NCBI RefSeq assembly: GCF_015074785.1
Contig: NZ_CP042464.1
Span: 868,001-932,000, forward strand
Direction of reading: 5' to 3'
Source of the DNA: Segatella copri
GTDB lineage: Bacteria; Bacteroidota; Bacteroidia; Bacteroidales; Bacteroidaceae
DNA: 64,000 nt
The notes under the pieces are model-generated. The model saw only the letters and a list, made by a program, of their open reading frames with translations, was not told the DNA's origin and did no database searches. The position numbers were made by a program, and so were the translations under genes. Position 1 is the first letter of the stretch. Every line of letters starts with the position of its first letter. Below, in pieces: positions 57,329 to 64,000 of the stretch.

Positions 57329-57472
57329 AATTTGTTCTTTTTAGTCTGTTTTTGTCAGTTGCTTCTTTCTTCTGTCTGCTAGAATAAAATCTCTCCGAAT
57401 CATAAGAAAATCCCTCCGAAAGATACGGAAATATCTCCGAAAGATAAAAAAATATCTCCGAAGCAGAATTTC

Positions 57473-59788
57473 CTAAAATGGGAGATCCCCGGGCGGAATA
57501 TTCTCGCTGCCATCCATCTTCTGGTTGTTCTCTATCTCGTCAGGACGCATTTCTATCACCTTCCAGCCGTTGCCCGTCTTGCGGTGAATCTTCTTGAATC
57601 CCAGCGCCTCCATGAACATCGAAATATCCTTGTTCGACATCGACTGGCGGAAGGCGGGGTTCGTGCAGATGCGCTCCATCACATCACTCGCCGTAACAAA
57701 CTTGCAGAACTCGGGCGGCGTATCGGCATCAGGAACACGGTAGAACTTGTTGATGCGCTCGGCTATGTAGTTGTTCACACGGAAATAAAGATTGTGGCGC
57801 TGAATCTCCTCGTTCTCCTCCTTCGTAAACCAGTAAACCCAGTCGCAGGGCTCACCCCTCCGGCGCTTCTCTATCACCTCCTGAGCCAGTGCCACAGCCT
57901 GGGAGTAGATGCCCTCGTAATTGAAGGGGAAGTCGATGGGACTCTTGATCTTCTCGATGCGCCAGATGAGGAAACGGCGGTTCTCGTCATCATCGATGAT
58001 ATGAACCTCATTGCTCGTGGCACAGAACCCCGCATTGTTCTGCAAGATGCAGTCCCACTCGGCATAAGGGATTCGCATGCTGATGTTGCGCTTCGTGATG
58101 TTGCTCTTGAAGGAATCCAGGTTCTTGCCGCGCAGACAGCTGAACTCATCCAGACACACTATCGCCTTGCTGGCACACATCTGCAGGAAATCCTTGTTCT
58201 TGTAGTCGCCCGTAGAATCGTTGGCGAAATACTTGCGCAGATGGGGCGGCAGGAGATGGTCGAAAAACGTGGTCTTGAAGATGCCGCCCTTGCCTACGAA
58301 AACCATGATAGACTGGTTGGTGACATCGGGCCGCACCCAGCAAACCACCATGTTGACCAGCCATTTCCTGAAGGCATAGGCAAAATCCTCCTCCGTATGG
58401 CGGTAACCGCCTGTCTGCATCACGGTTACCCGATGGGCTAATTCTGCGATATGGTCAGTCTTTCGGTCCCATTTCGGCAGACTCTTCAGATATTCCTCCA
58501 TGGGGTTGAATTCGGGGCTGAAGTTACTTCTGATTACCGTATCCAGCTTTTTCTGGGTGGTGCAGATGTTCTCCAGTTCCATCTTCACGAACAGGGAATT
58601 GCTCACCCGGGTATCCACTTCGGTCCAGTCGAGATAGAGTTTCTCTCCGGTGTTGATGGCGCGCACTTCATACTGGTTGCTCAGCGTGTTGTGGTGCATT
58701 TCATATCGGGCTCCCAGCCATCCCAGCAGTGCTCTCATGCTGGTATAGCGTTTCTGCTCCTCATCTCCCTGCTGTCTTATCTTCCAGGTTCCCATCCGCT
58801 CGGTATGCTTGTAAATCTCTCTTGCCACCCGCTCGGTATCGGCATATTCGCCGCCAAACTTATCTGCCATGTGTTTCACAGCCTCCTCCTTTTCGGCTCC
58901 GAAACAGAGGCAGAATGTGGCGTATCTCACTACGTAGCTGTTGTGATGATGCTCCTCAAACCGCTCTTCCCAGCTCTCAGCCAGTTTGTCTACATACTGC
59001 AGAATCTCTTCGGTGGTGAGCGTCTTGGGTGGCGCCTCGTCTTCCTGTTTTCGAGGGCTTTTCTTTCTGGTTTTTTCAGTCTCCGTCTGTCTTTTCCTGT
59101 TCTGTTCCTCCTGTTGCTTTGTAGCTTTTTCGAAGTTCTCAACCTCCTCCCGGCTGATGGGGAGAACTTCGGCATTCCAGTTGAAGTAAGCCTCGGGGTC
59201 GTAAGCCAGTCCGCAACTCCTCACCATGTCCTGGCATTGCTTGTCGCTGCTGATACCCAGCAGTTTGTCGTACATGCTCATGGCTTTCCTGATGGCGAGC
59301 AGGTGGAGTTCGGTGGCAGTGAGATTGCATCCTTCAGGCCGCATATATCTGAGCAGGATGCGGAATCCCTTGCCCGAGACGGTGATGTAGAAGACCATGG
59401 TGAAGGGGATTTTCCGGGCTTTCTGCCTGAGTGCCGCGATGTTTTTGGGGGGCACGTCGTCATAATCGAGCATCAGCCAATAGGTTTCCTTCCTGAAGTC
59501 AGTCAGCTTCTTGGAGCTTCCCTTGAGCTGCACGCTGGGAGTGATGCAGGGCAGCCTGTGCTTGATGTCCTCTGCCGTTCTCTTGTCCACCTTCGTCATC
59601 GACCTGTAGCCTTCGGTATTGGTTTTCACCGGTGCCGAATGCATGATGTTGTACTCCAGCACCTCTCTGTTGGGGAGAGGCTTGCTGGTAGAGGTCTTCA
59701 GAGTCTGGAAAAAAGAGGGCAAGACCTCTTTCTCCTGTTCTGTTTCCGGGTTCTTTCCGGTCTCGTTTGTGGTTTTGTTTTCTTTCAT
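57473..59788 (-). CDS. VirE/BT4734-family primase-helicase-like protein
   Basis: 771 residues. N-terminal BT4734-type domain (about 60-210, with LPCITPSVQLKGSSKKLTDF and YWLMLDYDDVPP), charged linker, then a VirE-type P-loop domain (VGKGGIFKTTFFDHLLPPHL, Walker A; AIVCLDEFSCLRG, Walker B). The pair fits mobile-element replication proteins that supply primase and SF3-like helicase functions. It overlaps the upstream gene by four bases. Confidence 0.82.
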   Translation of the reverse strand: MKENKTTNETGKNPETEQEKEVLPSFFQTLKTSTSKPLPNREVLEYNIMHSAPVKTNTEGYRSMTKVDKRTAEDIKHRLPCITPSVQLKGSSKKLTDFRKETYWLMLDYDDVPPKNIAALRQKARKIPFTMVFYITVSGKGFRILLRYMRPEGCNLTATELHLLAIRKAMSMYDKLLGISSDKQCQDMVRSCGLAYDPEAYFNWNAEVLPISREEVENFEKATKQQEEQNRKRQTETEKTRKKSPRKQEDEAPPKTLTTEEILQYVDKLAESWEERFEEHHHNSYVVRYATFCLCFGAEKEEAVKHMADKFGGEYADTERVAREIYKHTERMGTWKIRQQGDEEQKRYTSMRALLGWLGARYEMHHNTLSNQYEVRAINTGEKLYLDWTEVDTRVSNSLFVKMELENICTTQKKLDTVIRSNFSPEFNPMEEYLKSLPKWDRKTDHIAELAHRVTVMQTGGYRHTEEDFAYAFRKWLVNMVVCWVRPDVTNQSIMVFVGKGGIFKTTFFDHLLPPHLRKYFANDSTGDYKNKDFLQMCASKAIVCLDEFSCLRGKNLDSFKSNITKRNISMRIPYAEWDCILQNNAGFCATSNEVHIIDDDENRRFLIWRIEKIKSPIDFPFNYEGIYSQAVALAQEVIEKRRRGEPCDWVYWFTKEENEEIQRHNLYFRVNNYIAERINKFYRVPDADTPPEFCKFVTASDVMERICTNPAFRQSMSNKDISMFMEALGFKKIHRKTGNGWKVIEMRPDEIENNQKMDGSENIPPGDLPF

Positions 59789-60258
59789 TTCTTTTTGGGT
59801 TTTATGAGTTTGAATTTTTGGTTTAATTCCGCCTTTTTCATCGCAACAGAATTGTAGGATAGGATATTTTTCCAGTTGCTCAAACTATTGCTGAGGTCGT
59901 CCCAGTGTACCGAACCTTTGTGCAGTATCCATTTGCTCACTTCATCGCAGTAATACCAGAATCTGGTTTTTCCGTGGATGTTTCCTTCATATTCCCAGGT
60001 CGTACCATTGCAGGCATCCTCCAGATCCATTTTTATGAGAATGGATATAATGGCTTTATCCATTGCGTAGAGGATTTCAGGAGTGATTATCTTTTTTTTT
60101 ATCTTTTCCGATATTGTGTCGCGTCCACCCATTACTATTCTGATGTCTGTGACATTTACGTCACATACTTTGGCGATAGCCAGTTTTATGCTGGCTTCTT
60201 CTTCCATTTCTGCTGAAAATTTCAGCACTTCTTGTTTTGTTACGTTATTATTTTCCAT
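59785..60258 (-). CDS. Hypothetical protein (157 aa) upstream of the VirE gene
   Basis: 157 residues, mostly helical. The N-terminal VTKQEVLKFSAEMEEEASIK is a likely coiled region, followed by a mixed half with TWEYEGNIHGKTRFWYYCDE. It overlaps the VirE gene by 4 bases (ATGA). No family recognised. A TAACTTCG element lies close upstream. Confidence 0.6.
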   Translation of the reverse strand: MENNNVTKQEVLKFSAEMEEEASIKLAIAKVCDVNVTDIRIVMGGRDTISEKIKKKIITPEILYAMDKAIISILIKMDLEDACNGTTWEYEGNIHGKTRFWYYCDEVSKWILHKGSVHWDDLSNSLSNWKNILSYNSVAMKKAELNQKFKLIKPKKK

Positions 60259-61145
60259 GCTGCGAAGTTACACAAAAAGCTGCACATTGGAAGTGAAGGT
60301 TATAGCCCTCACTTTTTACAAAGAATAACCTAGGTTAAAGTTTTTAACGCAGCATTTTTGCGCCTATTTTTGTTGGGGTATTTTGAAGAAGAAGTAGTGA
60401 AGAAGCGAAACATCGGAAAAGTGATGAGGTGAAGGGTGAAGGGTATATTTTAAATCTTATATTATATTCTTTTTTTTAGGATTTTTGGAAAAACCAGATA
60501 ATCAGAAAAATGAAAAAACGGATTTTTTTCCTTGCCGCGCGTATATATAAAAAAGAGTTTTCAAACCTTCACCCTTCACCTTTTTATTTAAGGTTTTGTG
60601 TGTCAAATAGTTACTGGTGAAGGGTGGTGAAGGGTGTTTTTCGCTTTTTATAAACATATTTTAAGAATTCAGCCCGTTTTTACATATTTTAAGCGTTTAT
60701 TTTTGGTTCCGAAAGGGGTGTCTTTTTTTAGGGGTCCACTTTTTCCTCTTTTCTTACCGCTGAAATCTTTGAAAAAGCGAGTGGGGTAGTGAATCCCGTC
60801 TTATGTTGTGTTAAACAATTATCAGATAAAAGAAGTTAACGATACCGAAAAAGGACTGATTTTTAAACAAATATTAATGCAGAAAATTTGAAGTTTCGCA
60901 TATTAGATTCTGGTTTCGCAAGTTCAGAAGTTAACGAATTTTAAGGAGTTATTCAAGTTTCGCCAGTGTGGGAATTTATTGAAGTTAAAGAAGTTATCAC
61001 TCCCTACGGTCGTTCGTGAAGTTAAGAGACAATAGTCTTCTAGCTTAAAATGCAGGACATTTGTCCCTTAACTTCCCTCTAACTTCCATCTAACTTCCCC
61101 CCATGCGAAAGTTCAGTAAGAAAGTGCAAAAAAGATGAGAAAAGT
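60259..61145. other. 887-base non-coding, repeat-rich region
   Basis: AT-rich. Holds GGTGAAGGGTG-type repeats (60,428-60,444; inverted at 60,565-60,580; 60,616-60,636), A/T runs at 60,465-60,560, and the second MITE-like copy. No gene is visible in either strand. The inverted GGTGAAGGGTG blocks could form a long stem of about 14 pairs. Confidence 0.7.
60914..61111. repeat. Palindromic MITE-like element, copy 2
   Basis: Begins TTTCGCAAGTTCAGAAGTTA, contains GTTATCACTCCCTACGGTCG (60,993-61,012) and an AGTTAAGAGACAATAGTCTT core, and ends ATGCGAAAG. The central segment matches the reverse complement of copy 1 (38,523-38,542) in 19 of 20 bases. So it is the same element in opposite orientation. 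Confidence 0.7.
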
Positions 61146-61168
61146 ATGGCGGTTTCGGAAAATAATCG

Positions 61169-61176
61169 TAAATTTG
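61169..61176 (+). promoter_or_regulatory. Promoter of the AAA-ATPase gene
   Basis: TAAATTTG, a clean -7 box, 27 bases before the ATG at 61,203. Its position inside the longer open frame is why I prefer the later start. Confidence 0.6.
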
Positions 61177-61202
61177 CAATTGGAAAACAAAGATTAGGAA
61201 TT

Positions 61203-62777
61203 ATGGTAGAGATAAATGATAGAAAATTACCTGTAGGCATCCAGTCTTTTGAGAAAATCAGAAAGGATGGATACCTTTATGTTGACAAGACAGATATCAT
61301 CTGGCAACTTGCCAACAGAAATAAAACGTACAACTACCTGAGCCGCCCACGCCGCTTTGGTAAATCTGTGCTGGTAGATACGCTCGAAGCCTACTTTCTG
61401 GGTAAGAAGGAACTCTTTGAGGGCTTGAAGATCATGCAGATGGAGACGGAATGGGTGAAGCGTCCTGTCATCAGACTGGATATGAGTCGTGCAGGCGCAG
61501 AACCGGAAACATTGCGCTCTTATCTCAATAATATTTTCAGACAATACGAAGGAGAATATTCATTGGTTCCTGACCCTACAGATAGTCTTGCCGACCGCTT
61601 CAATGCAATAATCGTGGGGGCGTATGAGCAAACTGGACAGCAGGTTGCCATCCTCATCGATGAATACGATTCTCCATTGCAGCATTCTTGGAAAACTCCT
61701 CACCACGAAGCATGTACCGCTATCTATAGAGAGGTTTTTGCCATTCTCAAGGCAGATGATAAATACGAAAAGTTTGTTTTTATCACCGGCATCACCAAGT
61801 TTACGCAAATCTCCCTCTTCTCTGTGCTCAACAATCTGAGCAACATCAGCTTTGATTCTGAGTATGCGGCTCTCTGCGGTATCACGAAGGAAGAAGTCTT
61901 ACGTGATTTCAAACCGGAAATCAACAAGTTGGCAGCAAGTAAGGGATGGACTTTCGATGAAGCCGTAGTGCAATTGACAGCTTATTATGATGGCTATCAT
62001 TTCAGCCATGAAAATATGGTTGATGTCTTCAATCCATTCAGTCTTATCAATGCACTCGCTGATTCTAAACTGAGGAACTACTGGGCTTCTTCGGGTGCAA
62101 CCTCGCTGCTTCCAAAGTTTGTGGATGACATGGAGATTCGTTTGAAGGATTTCGATCATAGTGCCCTCTTGGGCACTATCATAGAAACTTCTGACGTAAC
62201 AGGCGGTGGAGCAGAGCTGTTTCTCTATCAGTCGGGCTATCTCACGATTAAGGGTTACATAAACGGAACTTATCTTCTTGGCATTCCTAACTTCGAGGTT
62301 CGGCAAGCCTTGAATGAAATCGTGTTGCCAACGCTTGCCATGCGCAAGAATAATGACCTTCAATCTACCCAGGCATTTCTGAATGTTCACCTCAGCCTTG
62401 GCAATCTTCCCGAAGCCATGAAATGCCTGAAGGCTCTCATAGCTGACGTGCCCTACAGCAACAAGAAGCTTGCCAGCATGGATATGGAGGAGCGCTACCG
62501 ACTGATTATGAGCACCATATTCAATGCCATCGGCTGCCGGGTAGAAGTAGAAAAGATGATTGCTACGGGCAGAATAGATATGGTGGTAGAAACCACCAAC
62601 TTCATCTATGTGCTGGAGTTGAAACTGAGCAACAACGGTGGCGTGGATGCTGCCACGGAGCAGATGAAAGCCAAGCAGTATGCCGAACCTTTCAAGGCTG
62701 ATAAGCGCAAGGTAATTGCTCTTGCCATAGAACTGGATGATATGGGAAAGGGACTGGTTGATTGGAAGGAAGTATAA
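61203..62777 (+). CDS. AAA-ATPase-like protein with PD-(D/E)XK nuclease tail
   Basis: 524 residues from the ATG at 61,203 (VEINDRKLPVGIQSFEKIRK). N-terminal AAA-ATPase-like domain: DGYLYVDKTDIIWQL, Walker A-like RRFGKSVLVDTLEAYF, Walker B-like VAILIDEYDSPL. C-terminal nuclease: IDMVVETTNFIYVLELKLSN (D ... ExK) and a late AKQYAEPF. Members are frequent in Bacteroidales, often in many copies; function unknown, possibly defence or mobility. Confidence 0.88.
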   Translation: MVEINDRKLPVGIQSFEKIRKDGYLYVDKTDIIWQLANRNKTYNYLSRPRRFGKSVLVDTLEAYFLGKKELFEGLKIMQMETEWVKRPVIRLDMSRAGAEPETLRSYLNNIFRQYEGEYSLVPDPTDSLADRFNAIIVGAYEQTGQQVAILIDEYDSPLQHSWKTPHHEACTAIYREVFAILKADDKYEKFVFITGITKFTQISLFSVLNNLSNISFDSEYAALCGITKEEVLRDFKPEINKLAASKGWTFDEAVVQLTAYYDGYHFSHENMVDVFNPFSLINALADSKLRNYWASSGATSLLPKFVDDMEIRLKDFDHSALLGTIIETSDVTGGGAELFLYQSGYLTIKGYINGTYLLGIPNFEVRQALNEIVLPTLAMRKNNDLQSTQAFLNVHLSLGNLPEAMKCLKALIADVPYSNKKLASMDMEERYRLIMSTIFNAIGCRVEVEKMIATGRIDMVVETTNFIYVLELKLSNNGGVDAATEQMKAKQYAEPFKADKRKVIALAIELDDMGKGLVDWKEV

Positions 62778-62786
62778 TAGTGCAAA

Positions 62787-62828
62787 AAGGGTCTATACGC
62801 CACCTATCATCGTGGCATATAGACCCTT
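62787..62828. terminator. Bidirectional terminator
   Basis: AAGGGTCTATA and TATAGACCCTT with an inner GCCAC/GTGGC stem, between convergent genes. Confidence 0.85.
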
Positions 62829-62841
62829 GTCGTTTAATGTT

Positions 62842-62872
62842 CGTTGCGGACGGAACTTTTCCGCCCGCAACG
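62842..62872 (-). terminator. Hairpin at the end of the fimbrillin-like gene
   Basis: CGTTGCGG and CCGCAACG enclose CGG/CCG, starting three bases after the stop codon of the GLUG gene. No T-run, so processing or stabilisation is also possible. Confidence 0.5.
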
Positions 62873-62874
62873 GC

Positions 62875-64000
62875 TTACTGCTTCTTCAAGGTAGGCAATG
62901 CTCCTTTAAGTTCGTAACGCCACTTTGAACCTGCGTTCTGCAAGGCGGTGTTCATGGCATCGACGGCTTTCTGCCAGGTAACGATAGAGCCGTTCACCTC
63001 CGTGGCTCCGGTGCTTTCCCTATTGTAGCCGATGCCTTGTTCATGATTGTTCTTCCAATAGCAGGCGGTCATCACGGGGGCGTAGTTATTTCCCAAAAAG
63101 CCGCCGATATGTACTTGGCCAGTGCTACTACCCGTACTGGTTACGTTGCCCGTGGCATAGCAGGCAAGGAGGCTGCTTCCTGCGTTCATTCCCACCAGAC
63201 TGCCGCCAGCGATATTCTTTGCGGGGTTTATTTCTATGGTCACGTTGCCCGTGGCATAGCAAGCGGTCAGGGTGGCACTCGAATTCGTCTGACCTGTCAC
63301 GCCGCCGACATCGACCGTTCCCTTCACTGTGGCAGAGGAGCTGCATCCGGTGATGGAACCGCCTATTTGAACACCCACCACACCGCCGACATACACCGTG
63401 CCGCTGATGCTGCCCGACACCGAGCAGTTTTCAATGGTGCCATAGCTAGATCCTACCACGCCGCCAATACTGCCGCCATATATTTGATTGCTTGTTATCT
63501 GTACGCCCTCCATCACCACGTTCTTCACCGAACCAGCTCTATTGAGCCAGCCGAACAGACCCACACCTTCGTCATTTGTCGTAACGGTCAGCCCCGTGAT
63601 GGTATGGCCGCCACCGTCGAAGGTGCCGGTGTATGAGTTGCTGTAGCTTGTGCCTATCGGCGTCCAGTCTTTGCCTGTGAGGTCAATGTCTGTGTCGAGG
63701 GTAATGTTAATGTCGGTCTTACCTCCGTTCACTAATTTGGCTATATTCATCAGACCATCGGCGGAGGTCACGGTGTAGCTGCCGTCGTCCTCTATGATAT
63801 AGCCTTTTTCCGCAGCGAGGGACACGGTGTAGGTATATTCACCGCCAGCCTGCCAGTCGGCAGCATTCTTCATCTTATAAACGAAGGTCTTGCCGTTAGT
63901 GAAGGTGCAGGTAATGAATGCCGTGCCAGCTGCCACACTTTGCGGGGCTACAAGAGCGGTGTAGGTGTTGCTACCCTTGTCATACGGGACGATTATATCC
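62875..64000 (-). CDS. Fimbrillin-like GLUG-repeat protein, N-terminus outside the window
   Basis: The frame is open to the right edge, so at least 374 residues are visible. The first part (FITCTFTNGKTFVYKMKNAA, WQAGGEYTYTVSL) matches the C-terminal part of fimbrillin-like (Mfa_like) domains. After it come GLUG-type repeats of about 25 residues (GLFGWLNRAGSVKNV, GGVVGSSYGTIENCSVSG, GGVTGQTNSSATLTACYATG). It is likely a surface-exposed adhesin or fimbrial tip protein. The start and any lipoprotein signal are not seen. Confidence 0.8.
   Translation of the reverse strand, partial: DIIVPYDKGSNTYTALVAPQSVAAGTAFITCTFTNGKTFVYKMKNAADWQAGGEYTYTVSLAAEKGYIIEDDGSYTVTSADGLMNIAKLVNGGKTDINITLDTDIDLTGKDWTPIGTSYSNSYTGTFDGGGHTITGLTVTTNDEGVGLFGWLNRAGSVKNVVMEGVQITSNQIYGGSIGGVVGSSYGTIENCSVSGSISGTVYVGGVVGVQIGGSITGCSSSATVKGTVDVGGVTGQTNSSATLTACYATGNVTIEINPAKNIAGGSLVGMNAGSSLLACYATGNVTSTGSSTGQVHIGGFLGNNYAPVMTACYWKNNHEQGIGYNRESTGATEVNGSIVTWQKAVDAMNTALQNAGSKWRYELKGALPTLKKQ

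Noticed and set aside
58451..59857. Long open frame (468 codons) opposite the VirE gene
   Set aside because: It is the antisense shadow of a GC-richer gene with clear domains; its protein has no recognisable order or motifs.

Overview
The window looks like a piece of a gut Bacteroidales chromosome, most likely Prevotella/Segatella (S. copri-like). The evidence is the Bacteroidota promoter motif (TAnnTTTG) upstream of many genes, a SusC/SusD outer-membrane uptake operon, a smalltalk/HU/amidase cassette, a fimbrillin-like GLUG protein and a uxaC/dapA/cstA housekeeping context. No taxonomic marker such as rRNA is present, so the genus is an inference.

Positions 1 to about 22.6 kb are the right-hand part of a prophage whose left end lies outside the window. 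Leftward genes encode portal (cut by the window edge), terminase large and small subunits, and a gene set for 7-deazaguanine DNA modification: FolE, QueE, QueD and QueC make preQ0 from GTP, two tandem transglycosylase paralogues (DpdA-like) could insert it into DNA, and a ParB/Srx-like protein sits at the head of the operon. A small PD-(D/E)XK, CdiA-toxin-like nuclease lies between queC and queD. Two leftward promoters share an upstream 12-bp box at identical spacing. A divergent region at 10.2-10.5 kb with a structured leader RNA separates these genes from about 33 small, tightly packed rightward genes. Among those are Cys-rich mini-proteins, small membrane proteins, a lipoprotein, and YopX, HNH, RtcB, DUF2829 and ASCH proteins. 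They end at a hairpin terminator facing a tyrosine integrase (21.4-22.6 kb).

From 22.8 to 40.3 kb is ordinary chromosome: cstA, an outer-membrane barrel, recR, a glycosyltransferase, an acetyltransferase, three identical tRNA-Asp genes, a sodium symporter, an M13 peptidase, an EamA transporter, truA, dapA, an AraC regulator, uxaC, a YihY/BrkB protein, a phosphoribosyltransferase and a YitT protein. From 40.4 to 50.1 kb a leftward operon encodes SusC, SusD, DUF4843, PKD-like, thioredoxin-like and IPT/TIG envelope proteins, probably an outer-membrane uptake system. An ISL3-family element (50,086-51,941, 8-bp target duplication) sits two bases upstream of the susC start codon and separates the operon from its promoter; a second DDE-transposase IS lies directly beyond it.

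From 53.3 to 64 kb is a mosaic accessory zone: a 66-bp tandem repeat, a PIN toxin-antitoxin pair, an amidase/smalltalk/HU cassette, a HigBA-like pair, DUF4248, a VirE/BT4734-type primase-helicase, a long repeat-rich non-coding stretch, an AAA-ATPase/PD-(D/E)XK protein and a fimbrillin-like GLUG protein cut by the right edge. A palindromic MITE-like element occurs twice, at 38.4 kb and 60.9 kb.
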